This document shows, in pieces, positions 39,337 to 51,539 of a stretch of 64,000 bases of DNA (position 1 is the first letter of the stretch; every line of letters starts with the position of its first letter). Source of the stretch: Sympetrum striolatum (taxonomy: Eukaryota > Arthropoda > Insecta > Odonata > Libellulidae). Below the pieces are notes generated by a model. That model was given only the letters and a program-made list of their open reading frames with translations, had not been told where the DNA came from and searched no databases. The DNA lies in the NCBI GenBank assembly GCA_947579665.1, contig CANPUZ010000061.1, forward strand, positions 434,001 to 498,000. The letters run 5' to 3'. The translations under genes and the position numbers were made by a program.

Positions 39337-41809
39337 GGGGATAATAATTGAAATGTCGCTAAAATTCTCAGTTTTCGACGCTTTTTTAGATCAAAATGCA
39401 AGAAAATGAAGAAAATTAAGGAAAAAAAGGGGATAAAGATTGAAATTTCGCTAAAATTCATAATTTTCGACGCTTTTCTTGATCAAAATGCATGAAAATG
39501 ACCAAAATTAAGGAAAAAAAGGGGATAAAGATTAAAATTTCACTAAAATTCACAGTTTTCGACACTTTTTTAGATCAAAATGCAAGAAAATGACCAAAAT
39601 TAAGGAAAAAAAGGGGATCAAAATTGAAATTTCTCTAAAATTCTCAGTTTTCGACGCTTTTTTAGATCAAAATGCAAGAAAATGACAAAAATTAAGGAAA
39701 AAAAGGGGATAAAAATAGAAATTTCTCTAAAATTCCTAGTTTTCGACGGTTTTTTAGATCAAAATGCAAGAAAATTACCAAAATTAAGGAAAAAAAGGGG
39801 ATAAAGTTTTAAATTCGCTAAAATTCACAGTTTTCGACGCATTTTTAGATCAAAACCCAAGAAAATGACCAAAATTAAGGAAAAAAAAGGGGATAAAGAT
39901 TGAAATTTCGCTAAAATTCTTAGTTTTCGACGCTTTTTTTGATCAAAATGAAATAAAATTGACCAAATTAAGGAAAATAAGGGGATAAAGGTTGAAATTT
40001 CGCTAAAATTCTTAGTTCTCGACGCTTTTTTTGATCAAAATGCAAGAAAATGACGAAAATTAAGGAAAAAAAGGGATAAAGATTTAAATTTCTTTAGAAT
40101 TCACAGTTTCGACGCTTTTTTTGATCAAAATGAAAGAAAATGACCAAAATTAAGGAAAAAAAGGGGATAAAAATTGATATTTCTCTAAAATTCTCAGTTT
40201 TCGACGCTTTTTTAGTTAAAAATGCAAGAAAATGACCAAAATTAAGGAAAAAAAGGGGATAAAGATTGAAATTTCGCTAAAATTCTCAGTTTTCGACGCT
40301 ATTTTTGATCAAAATGCAAGAAAATGACCAAAATTAAGGAAAAAAAGGGGAAAAAGATTGAAATTTCGCTAAATTCTCAGTTTTCGACGCTTTTTTAGAT
40401 CAAAATGCAAGAAAATGACCAAAATTAAGGAAAAAAAGGGGATAAAGATTGAAATTTCGCCTAAAATTCTTAGTTTTCGACTCTTTTTTTGATCAAAATG
40501 CAAGAAAATGACGAAAATTAAGGAAAAAAGGGGATAAGATTGAAATTTCACTAAGTTCTCAGTTTTCGACGCTTTTTTGATCAAAATGCAAGAAAATGAC
40601 CAAAATTAAGGAAAAAAAGTGGATAAAGATTGAAATTTCGCTAAAATTCTTAGTTTTCGACGCTTTTTTTGATCAAAATGCAAGAAAATGACGAAAATTA
40701 AGGAAAAAAAAAGGATATTAAGATTGAAATTTCGCTAAAGTACTCAGTTTTCGACGCTTTTTTTGATCAAAATGCAAGAAAATGACCAAAATTAAGGAAA
40801 ATAAGGGGATAAAGATTGAAATTTCGCTAAAATTCTTAGTTTTCGACGCTTTTTTAGATCAAAATGCAAGAAAATGACGAAAATTAAGGAAGAAAAGGGG
40901 AAAAAGATTGAAATTTCACTAAAATTCTCAGTTTTCGACGCTTTTTTTGATCAAAATGCAAGAAAATGACGAAAATAAAGGAAAGAAAGGGGATAAAGAT
41001 TGAAATCGCTAAAATTCTTTGTTTTCGACGCTTTTTCAGATCAAAATGCAAGAAAATGACGAAAATTAAGGAAAAAAAGGGGATAAAGATTGAAATTTCG
41101 CTAAAATTCTTAGTATTCGACGCTTTTTTTGATCAAAATGCAAGAAAATGACGAAAATTAAGGAAAAAAGGGGATAAAGATTGAAATTTCGCTAAAATTC
41201 CCAGATTTCGACTCTTTTTTAGATCAAAATGCAAGAAAATGACGTAAATAAGGAAAAAAAAGGGGATAAAGATTTAAATGTGGCTAAAATTCTCAGTTTT
41301 CGACGCTTTTTTTGATCAAAATGCAAGAAAATGACCGAAATTAAGGAAAAAAAGGGTATAAAATTGAAATTTCTCTAAAATTCTCAGTTTTCGACGCTTT
41401 TTTAGATCAAAATGCAAGAAAATCATCAAAATTAAGGAAACAAAGGGGATAAAGATTGAAATTTCGCTAAAATTCACAGTTCTCGACACTTTTATAGATC
41501 AAAACGCAAGAAAATGACCAAAATTTAGGAAAAAAAATGGATAATGATTGAAATTTCGCTAAAATTCTTTGTTTTCGACGCTTTTTTAAATCAAAATGCA
41601 AGAAAATGACGAAAATTAAGGAAGAAAAGGGGATAAAGATTGAAATTTCGCTTATATTCTCAGTTTTCGACGCTTTTTAAGATCAAAATGCAAGAAAATT
41701 ATGAAAATTACGGAAAAAAAGGGATAAAGATTGAAATTTGGCTAAAATTCCCAGTTTTCGACTCTTTTTTAGATCAAAATGCAAGAAAATTACGAAAATA
41801 AGGAAAAAA
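39337..41809. repeat. HOR cycle of 27 units, m11-m13 lost
   Basis: m7 to m10, a hybrid at 39613-39704 with an m10 start (gatcaaaattg) and an m13 end (acaaaaatt), then m14 to m22, m25 to m32, an m33/m1 hybrid at 41262-41353, and m2 to m6. It corresponds to 28316-31071 less three units. Many one-base indels distinguish it from that copy, for example cacagtttcg near 40,105, ctaaattctcag near 40,370, gcctaaaattc near 40,460 and gaaatcgct near 41,002. Confidence 0.9.
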
Positions 41810-42130
41810 GGGGATAATAATTGAAATGTCGCTAAAATTCTCAGTTTTCGACGCTTTTTTAGATCAAAATGCAAGAAAATGAAGAAAATTAAGGAAAAAA
41901 AGGGGATAAAGATTGAAATTTCGCTAAAATTCTTAATTTTCGACGCTTTTTTTGATCAAAATGCATGAAAATGACCAAAATTAAGGAAAAAAAGGGGATA
42001 AAGATTGAAATTTCGCTAAAATTCACAGTTTTCGACGCTTTTTTAGATCAAAATGCAAGAAAATGACCAAAATTAAGGAAAAAAAGGGGATCAAAATTGA
42101 AATTTCTCTAAAATTCTCAGTAGTTTTCGA
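39880..42130. other. Cluster of one-base indels
   Basis: Compared with sister copies at 28.9-32.3 kb this stretch has many single-base losses or gains, mostly in short runs: aaataaaattgacc near 39,950, cacagtttcg near 40,105, ctaaattctc near 40,370, gcctaaaa near 40,460, ggataagattg near 40,532, gaaatcgc near 41,002, gtataaaattg near 41,355, aaatttagg near 41,522, and an inserted tag near 42,121. Base substitutions are not raised to the same degree. Confidence 0.75.
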
Positions 42131-43008
42131 CGCTTTTTTAGATCAAAATGCAAGAAAATGACGAAAATTAAGGAAAAAAAGGGGATAAATATTGAAATTT
42201 CGCTAAAATTCTTAGTTTTCGACGCTTTTTTTGATCAAAATGCAAGAAAATGACCAAAATTAAGGAAAAAAAGGGGATAAAGATTGAAATTTCACTAAAA
42301 TTCTTAGTTTTCGACGCTTTTTTTGATCAAAATGCAAGAAAATGACCAAAATTAAGGAAAAAAAGGGGATAAAGGTTGAAATTTCGCTAAAATTCTTAGC
42401 TCTGGACGCTTTTTTTGATCAAAATGCAAGAAAATGACGAAAATTAAGGAAAAAAAGAGGATAAAGATTGAAATTTCGCTAAAATTCTCAGTTTTCGACG
42501 CTTTTTTTGATCAAAATGCAAGAAAATGACCGAAATTAAGGAAAAAAAGGGTATAAAAATTGAAATTTCTCTAAAATTCTCAGTTTTCGACGCTTTTTTA
42601 GATCAAAATGCAAGAAAATCATCAAAATTAAGGAAACAAAGGGGATAAAGATTGAAATTTCGCTAAAATTCATAGTTTTCGACACTTTTATAGATCAAAA
42701 CGCAAGAAAATGACCAAAATTAAGGAAAAAAATGGGATAATGATTGAAATTTCGCTAAAATTCTTTGTTTTCGACGCTTTTTTAAATCAAAATGCAAGAA
42801 AATGACGAAAATTAAGGAAGAAAAGGGGATAAAGATTGAAATTTCGCTTATATTCTCAGTTTTCGACGCTTTTTAAGATCAAAATGCAAGAAAATTATGA
42901 AAATTACGGAAAAAAAGGGGATAAAGATTGAAATTTGGCTAAAATTCCCAGTTTTCGACTCTTTTTTAGATCAAAATGCAAGAAAATGACGAAAATTAAG
43001 GAAAAAAA
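41810..43008. repeat. Short 13-unit HOR cycle, third copy
   Basis: Same series as the cycles at 27120 and 31072, and shares the ggggataaatattg m11 variant (about 42,182) with the second of these. It carries an extra tag in m10 (ctcagtagttttc near 42,117), which makes it 3 bp longer. Confidence 0.92.
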
Positions 43009-46000
43009 GGGGATAATAATTGAAATGTCGCTAAAATTCTCAGTTTTCGACGCTTTTTTAGATCAAAATGCAAGAAAATGAAGAAAATTAAGGAAAAAAA
43101 GGGGATAAAGATTGAAATTTCGCTAAAATTCTTAATTTTCGACGCTTATTTTGATCAAAATGCATGAAAATGACCAAAATTAAGGAAAAAAAGGGGATAA
43201 AGATTGAAATTTCGCTAAAATTCACAGTTTTCGACGCTTTTTTAGATCAAAATGCAAGAAAATGACCAAAATTAAGGAAAAAAAGGTGATCAAAATTGAA
43301 ATTTCTCTAAAATTCTCAGTTTTCGACGCTTTTTTAGATCAAAATGCAAGAAAATGACGAAAATTAAGGAAAAAAAGGGGATAAAGATTGAAATTTCGCT
43401 AAAATTCTTAGTTTTCGACGCTTTTTTTGATCAAAATGCAAGAAAATGACCAAAATTAAGGAAAAAAAGGGGATAAAGGTTGAAATTTCGCTAAAATTCT
43501 TAGTTCTCGACGCTTTTTTTGATCAAAATGCAAGAAAATGACGAAAATTAAGGAAAAAAAGGGGATAAAGATTGAAATTTTGCTAAAATTCTCAGTTTTC
43601 GACGCTTTTTTTGATCAAAATGCAAGAAAATGACAAAAATTAAGGAAAAAAAGGGGATAAAAATAGAAATTTCTCTAAAATTCCTAGTTTTCGACGGTTT
43701 TTTAGATCAAAATGCAAGAAAATTACCAAAATTAAGGAAAAAAAGGGGATTAAGTTTTAAATTCGCTAAAATTCACAGTTTTCGACGCATTTTTAGATCA
43801 AAACCCAAGAAAATGACCAAAATTAAGGAAAAAAAGGGGATAAAGATTGAAATTTCGCTAAAATTCTTAGTTTTCGACGCTTTTTTTGATCAAAATGAAA
43901 GAAAATGACCAAAATTAAGGAAAATAAGGGGATAAAGGTTGAAATTTCGCTAAAATTCTTAGTTCTCGACGCTTTTTTTGATCAAAATGCAAGAAAATGA
44001 CGAAAATTAAGGAAAAAAAGGGGATAAAGATTTAAATTTCTTTAGAATTCACAGTTTTCGACGCTTTTTTTGATCAAAATGCAAGAAAATGACCAAAATT
44101 AAGGAAAAAAAGGGGATAAAAATTGATATTTCTCTAAAATTCTCAGTTTTCGACGCTTTTTTAGTTAAAAATGCAAGAAAATGACCAAAATTAAGGAAAA
44201 AAGGGGATAAAGATTGAAATTTCGCTAAAATTCTCAGTTTTCGACGCTATTTTTGATCAAAATGCAAGAAAATGACCAAAATTAAGGAAAAAAAGGGGAA
44301 AAAGATTGAAATTTCGCTAAAATTCTCAGTTTTCGACGCTTTTTTAGATCAAAATGCAAGAAAATGACCAAAATTAAGGAAAAAAAGGGGATAAAGATTG
44401 AAATTTCGCTAAAATTCTTAGTTTTCGACTCTTTTTTTGATCAAAATGCAAGAAAATGACGAAATTTAATGAAAAAAAGGGGATAAAGTTTGAAATTTCG
44501 CTAAAATTCTTAGTTTTCGACGCTTTTTTTGATCAAAATGCAAGAAAATGAACAAAATTAAGGAAAATAAGGGGATAAAAATTGAAATTTCGCTATAATT
44601 CTCAGTTCTCGACGCTTTTTTGATCAAAATGCAAGAAAATTACGAAAATTAAGGAAAAAAAGGGATAAAGATTGAAATTTCACTAAAATTCTCAGTTTTC
44701 GACGCTTTTTTTGATCAAAATGCAAGAAAATGACGAAAATAAAGGAAAGAAAGGGGATAAAGATTGAAATTCGCTAAAATTCTTTGTTTTCGACGCTTTT
44801 TCAGATCAAAATGCAAGAAAATGACGAAAATTAAGGAAAAAAAGGGGATAAAGATTGAAATTTCGCTAAAATTCTTAGTATTCGACGCTTTTTTTGATCA
44901 AAATGCAAGAAAATGACGAAAATTAAGGAAAAAAGGGGATAAAGATTGAAATTTCGCTAAAATTCCCAGATTTCGACTCTTTTTTAGATCAAAATGCAAG
45001 AAAATGACGTAAATAAGGAAAAAAAAGGGGATAAAGATTTAAATGTGGCTAAAATTCTCAGTTTTCGACACTTTTTTAGATCAAAATGCAAATAAGTGAC
45101 GAAAATTAAGGAAAAAAAGGGGATAAAAATTTAAATTTAGCTAAGATTATCCTTTTGGACGCTTTTTTTGATGAAAATGCAAGAAAATGAAGAAAATTAC
45201 GGAAAAAAAGGGGATAAAGATTGAAATTTCGCTAAAATTCTCAGTTTTCTACACTTTTTTGGATCAAAATGCAAGAAAATGACGAAAATAAAGGAAAGGA
45301 AGGGGATAAAGATTGAAATTCGCTAAAATTCTTTGTTTTCGACGCTTTTTTAGATCAAAATGCAAGAAAATGACGAAAATTAAGGAAAAAAAGGGGATTA
45401 AGATTGAAATTTCGCTAAAATTCTTAGTATTCGACGCTTTTTTTGATCAAAATGCAAGAAAATGACGAAAATTACGGAAAAAAAGGGGATAAAGATTGAA
45501 ATTTTGCTAAAATTGTTAGTTTTCGACGCCTTTTTTGATCAAAATACAAGAAAATGACGAAAATTAAGGAAAAAAGGGGATAAAGATTGAAATTTCGCTA
45601 AAATTCTTAGTTTTCGACGCTGTTTTTGATCAAAATGCATAAAATGACCAAAATTAAGGAAAAAAAGGGGATAAAAATTGAAATTTCGCTAAAATTCTCA
45701 GTTTTCGACGTTTTTTTTGATCAAAATGCAAGAAAATGACGAAAATTAAGGAAAAAAAGGGGATAAAGATTGAAATTTCACTAAAATTCTTAGTTTTCGA
45801 CGCTTTTTTTGATCAAAATGCAAGAAAATGACCAAATTTAAGGAAAAAAAGGGGATAAAGGTTGAAATTTCGCTAAAATTCACAGTTTTCGACACTTTTA
45901 TAGATCAAAACGCAAGAAAATGACCAAGATTAAGGAAACAAATGGGATAATGATTGAAATTTCGCTAAAATTCTTTGTTTTCGACGCTTTTTTAAATCAA

Positions 46001-46218
46001 AATGCAAGAAAATGACGAAAATTAAGGAAGAAAAGGGGATAAAGATTGAAATTTCGCTTATATTCTCAGTTTTCGACGCTTTTTAAGATCAAAATGCAAG
46101 AAAATTATGAAAATTACGGAAAAAAAGGGGATAAAGATTGAAATTTGGCTAAAATTCCCAGTTTTCGACTCTTTTTTAGATCAAAATGCAAGAAAATGAC
46201 GAAAATTAAGGAAAAAAA
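43009..46218. repeat. HOR cycle of 35 units with an m42/m3 hybrid
   Basis: As 32268-35756 but three units shorter. The unit at 45851-45942 begins as m42 (aaggttg) and ends as m3 (cacag, cgacactttta, aaaacgcaag), removing the end of m42, all of m1 and m2 and the start of m3. The last part (m8 with cataattttc, m9 with attaaaatttcac) matches the join near 39,450 rather than the one near 35,880. The ancestor of this stretch was therefore the 35757-39336 type. Confidence 0.9.
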
Positions 46219-48971
46219 GGGGATAATAATTGAAATGTCGCTAAAATTCTCAGTTTTCGACGCTTTTTTAGATCAAAATGCAAGAAAATGAAGAAAATTA
46301 AGGAAAAAAAGGGGATAAAGATTGAAATTTCGCTAAAATTCATAATTTTCGACGCTTTTCTTGATCAAAATGCATGAAAATGACCAAAATTAAGGAAAAA
46401 AAGGGGATAAAGATTAAAATTTCACTAAAATTCACAGTTTTCGACACTTTTTTAGATCAAAATGCAAGAAAATGACCAAAATTAAGGAAAAAAAGGGGAT
46501 CAAAATTGAAATTTCTCTAAAATTCTCAGTTTTCGACGCTTTTTTAGATCAAAATGCAAGAAAATGACGAAAATTAAGGAAAAAAAGGGGATAAAGATTG
46601 AAATTTCGCTAAAATTCTTAGTTTTCGACGCTTTTTTTGATCAAAATGCAAGAAAATGACCAAAATTAAGGAAAAAAAGGGGATAAAGGTTGAAATTTCG
46701 CTAAAATTCTTAGTTCTCGACGCTTTTTTTGATCAAAATGCAAGAAAATGACGAAAATTAAGGAAAAAAAGGGGATAAAGATTGAAATTTTGCTAAAATT
46801 CTCAGTTTTCGACGCTTTTTTTGATCAAAATGCAAGAAAATGACGAAAATTAAGGAAAATAAGGGGATAAAGGTTGAAATTTCGCTAAAATTCTTAGTTC
46901 TCGACGCTTTTTTTGATCAAAATGCAAGAAAATGACGAAAATTAAGGAAAAAAAGGGGATAAAGATTTAAATTTCTTTAGAATTCACAGTTTTCGACGCT
47001 TTTTTTGATGAAAATGCAAGAAAATGAAGAAAATTACGGAAAAAAAGGGGATAAAGATTGAAATTTTGCTTAAATTCTTAGTTTTTGACGCCTTTTTTGA
47101 TCAAAACACAAGAAAATGACGAAAATTAAGGAAAAAAGGGGATAAAGATTTAAATTTCGCTAAAATTCACAGTTTTCGACGCATTTTTAGATCAAAACCC
47201 AAGAAAATGACCAAAATTAAGGAAAAAAAGGGGATAAAGATTGAAATTTCGCTAAAATTCTTAGTTTTCGACGCTTTTTTTGATCAAAATGCAAGAAAAT
47301 GACCAAAATTAAGGAAAATAAGGGGATAAAGGTTGAAATTTCGCTAAAATTCTTAGTTCTCGACGCTTTTTTTGATCAAAATGCAAGAAAATGACGAAAA
47401 TTAAGGAAAAAAAGGGGATAAAGATTTAAATTTCTTTAGAATTCACAGTTTTCGACGCTTTTTTTGATCAAAATGCAAGAAAATGACCAAAATTAAAAAA
47501 AAAAGGGGATAAAAATTGATATTTCTCTAAAATTCTCAGTTTTCGACGCTTTTTTAGATCAAAATGCAAATAAGTGACGAAAATTAAGGAAAAAAAGGGG
47601 ATAAAAATTTAAATTTAGCTAAGATTATCCTTTTGGACGCTTTTTTTGATGAAAATGCAAGAAAATGAAGAAAATTACGGAAAAAAAGGGGATAAAGATT
47701 GAAATTTTGCTTAAATTCTTCGTTTTTGACGCCTTTTTTGATCAAAACACAAGAAAATGACGAAAATTAAGGAAAAAAGGGGATAAAGATTGAAATTTCG
47801 CTAAAATTCTTAGTTTTCGACGCTGTTTTTGATCAAAATGCAAATAAGTGACGAAAATTAAGGAAAAAAAGGGGATAAAAATTAAAATTTAGCTAAGATT
47901 ATCCTTTTCGACGCTTTTTTTGATGAAAATGCAAGAAAATTACGAAAATTACGGAAAAGAAGGGGATAAAGATTGAAATTTTGCTAAAATTGTTAGTTTT
48001 CGACGCCTTTTTTGATCAAAATACAAGAAAATGACGAAAATTAAGGAAAAAAGGGGATAAAGATTGAAATTTCGCTAAAATTCTTAGTTTTCGACGCTGT
48101 TTTTGATCAAAATGCATAAAATGACCAAAATTAAGGAAAAAAAGGGGATAAAAATTGAAATTTCGCTAAAATTCTCAGTTTTCGACGCTTTTTTTGATCA
48201 AAATGCAAGAAAATGACGAAAATTAAGGAAAAAAAGGGGATAAAGATTGAAATTTCGCTAAAATTCTCAGTTTTCGACGCTTTTTTTGATCAAAATGCAA
48301 GAAAATGACCAAAATTAAGGAAAAAAAGGGGATAAAGGTTGAAATTTCGCTAAAATTCTTAGCTCTGGACGCTTTTTTTGATCAAAATGCAAGAAAATGA
48401 CGAAAATTAAGGAAAAAAAGGGGATAAAGATTGAAATTTCGCTAAAATTCTCAGTTTTCGACGCTTTTTTTGATCAAAATGCAAGAAAATGACCGAAATT
48501 AAGGAAAAAAAGGGTATAAAAATTGAAATTTCTCTAAAATTCTCAGTTTTCGACGCTTTTTTAGATCAAAATGCAAGAAAATCATCAAAATTAAGGAAAC
48601 AAAGGGGATAAAGATTGAAATTTCGCTAAAATTCACAGTTCTCGACACTTTTATAGATCAAAACGCAAGAAAATGACCAAAATTAAGGAAAAAAATGGGA
48701 CAATGATTGAAATTTCGCTAAAATTCTTTGTTTTCGACGCTTTTTTAAATCAAAATGCAAGAAAATGACGAAAATTAAGGAAGAAAAGGGGATAAAGATT
48801 GAAATTTCGCTTATATTCTCAGTTTTCGACGCTTTTTAAGATCAAAATGCAAGAAAATTATGAAAATTACGGAAAAAAAGGGGATAAAGATTGAAATTTG
48901 GCTAAAATTCCCAGTTTTCGACTCTTTTTTAGATCAAAATGCAAGAAAATGACGAAAATTAAGGAAAAAAA
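46219..48971. repeat. HOR cycle of 30 units, relative of 21149-23720
   Basis: m7 to m12, an m13/m16 hybrid (46771-46862), m17, an m18/m34 hybrid (46955-47046), an m38 variant with acacaag, then from 47138 the same series as 21886-23720: m15, m16, m17, m18, m19/m33 hybrid (47505-47596), m34, m38 variant, m39/m33 hybrid (47779-47870), m34, m38 to m42, m1 to m6. Both copies share the rare long A run before the m19/m33 hybrid. Confidence 0.9.
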
Positions 48972-51539
48972 GGGGATAATAATTGAAATGTCGCTAAAAT
49001 TCTCAGTTTTCGACGCTTTTTTAGATCAAAATGCAAGAAAATGAAGAAAATTAAGGAAAAAAAGGGGATAAAGATTGAAATTTCGCTAAAATTCTTAATT
49101 TTCGACGCTTTTTTTGATCAAAATGCATGAAAATGACCAAAATTAAGGAAAAAAAGGGGATAAAGATTGAAATTTCGCTAAAATTCACAGTTTTCGACGC
49201 TTTTTTAGATCAAAATGCAAGAAAATGACCAAAATTAAGGAAAAAAAGGTGATCAAAATTGAAATTTCTCTAAAATTCTCAGTTTTCGACTCTTTTTTAG
49301 ATCAAAATGCAAGAAATGACGAAAATTAAGGAAAAAAAGGGGATAAAGATTGAAATTTCGCTAAAATTCTTAGTTTTCGACGCTTTTTTTGATCAAAATG
49401 CAAGAAAATGACCAAAATTAAGGAAAAAAAGGGGATAAAGGTTGAAATTTCGCTAAAATTCTTAGTTCTCGACGCTTTTTTTGATCAAAATGCAAGAAAA
49501 TGACGAAAATTAAGGAAAAAAAGGGGATAAAGATTGAAATTTTGCTAAAATTCTCAGTTTTCGACGCTTTTTTTGATCAAAATGCAAGAAAATGACAAAA
49601 ATTAAGGAAAAAAAGGGGATAAAAATAGAAATTTCTCTAAAATTCCTAGTTTTCGACGGTTTTTTAGATCAAAATGCAAGAAAATTACCAAAATTAAGGA
49701 AAAAAAGGGGATAAAGTTTTAAATTCGCTAAAATTCACAGTTTTCGACGCATTTTTAGATCAAAACCCAAGAAAATGACCAAAATTAAGGAAAAAAAGGG
49801 GATAAAGATTGAAATTTCGCTAAAATTCTTAGTTTTCGACGCTTTTTTTGATCAAAATGAAAGAAAATGACCAAAATTAAGGAAAATAAGGGGATAAAGG
49901 TTGAAATTTCGCTAAAATTCTTAGTTCTCGACGCTTTTTTTGATCAAAATGCAAGAAAATGACGAAAATTAAGGAAAAAAAGGGGATAAAGATTTAAATT
50001 TCTTTAGAATTCACAGTTTTCGACGCTTTTTTTGATCAAAATGCAAGAAAATGACCAAAATTAAGGAAAAAAAGGGGATAAAAATTGATATTTCTCTAAA
50101 ATTCTCAGTTTTCGACGCTTTTTTAGTTAAAAATGCAAGAAAATGACCAAAATTAAGGAAAAAAAGGGGATAAAGATTGAAATTTCGCTAAAATTCTCAG
50201 TTTTCGACGCTATTTTGATCAAAATGCAAGAAAATGACCAAAATTAAGGAAAAAAAGGGGAAAAAGATTGAAATTTCGCAAAAATTCTCAGTTTTCGACG
50301 CTTTTTTAGATCAAAATGCAAGAAAATGACCGAAATTAAGGAAAAAAAGGGGATAAAGATTGAAATTTCGCTAAAATTCTTAGTTTTCAACTCTTTTTTT
50401 GATCAAAATGCAAGAAAATGACGAAATTTAATGAAAAAAAGGGGATAAAGTTTGAAATTTCGCTAAAATTCTTAGTTTTCGACGCTTTTTTTGATCAAAA
50501 TGCAAGAAAATGAACAAAATTAAGGAAAATAAGGGGATAAAAATTGAAATTTCGCTATAATTCTCAGTTCTCGACGCTTTTTTTGATCAAAATGCAAGAA
50601 AATGACGAAAATTAAGGAAAAAAAGGGGATAAAGATTGAAATTTCGCTAAGTTCTCAGTTTTCGACGCTTTTTTGATCAAAATGCAAGAAAATGACCAAA
50701 ATTAAGGAAAAAAAGTGGATAAAGATTGAAATTTCGCTAAAATTCTTAGTTTTCGACGCTTTTTTTGATCAAAATGCAAGAAAATGACGAAAATTAAGGA
50801 AAAAAAAGGATATAAAGATTGAAATTTCGCTAAAGTACTCAGTTTTCGACGCTTTTTTTGATCAAAATGCAAGAAAATGACCAAAATTAAGGAAAAAAAA
50901 GGGGATAAAGATTGAAATTTCACTAAAATTCTCATTTTTGACGCTTTTTTTGATCAAAATGCAAGAAAATGACGAAAATAAAGGAAAGAAAGGGGATAAA
51001 GATTGAAATTCGCTAAAATTCTTTGTTTTCGACGCTTTTTTAGATCAAAATGCAAGAAAATGACGAAAATTAAGGAAAAAAAGGGGATAAAGATTGAAAT
51101 TTCGCTAAAATTCTTAGTATTCGACGCTTTTTTTGATCAAAATGCAAGAAAATGACGAAAATTAAGGAAAAAAGGGGATAAAGATTGAAATTTCGCTAAA
51201 ATTCCCAGATTTCGACTCTTTTTTAGATCAAAATGCAAGAAAATGACGAAAATAAGGAAAAAAAGGGAATAAAGATTTAAATGTGGCAAAAATTCTCAGT
51301 TTTCGACGCTTTTTTAGATCAAAATGCAAATAAGTGACGAAAATTAAGGAAAGAAAGGGGATAAAAATTTAAATTAGCTAAGATTATCCTTTTGGACGCT
51401 TTTTTTGATGAAAATGCAAGAAAATGAAGAAAATTACGGAAAAAAAGGGGATAAAAATTGAAATTTCGCTAAAATTCTCAGTTTTCGACGCTTTTTTTGA
51501 TCAAAATGCAAGAAAATGAACAAAATTAAGGAAAAATAA
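48972..51539. repeat. HOR m7 to m34, copy of 23.7-26.3 kb
   Basis: m7 to m27, then m29 (variant cattttt gacgc) to m34, with m28 missing. It is followed by one hybrid unit at 51447 that starts like m40 and ends like m23 (gaacaaaatt). The m7 start lies exactly 25,251 bp from 23721. Near 49,290 it has the private changes gactc and aagaaatgac, which also occur near 51,765-51,795 in the next copy. Confidence 0.88.
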
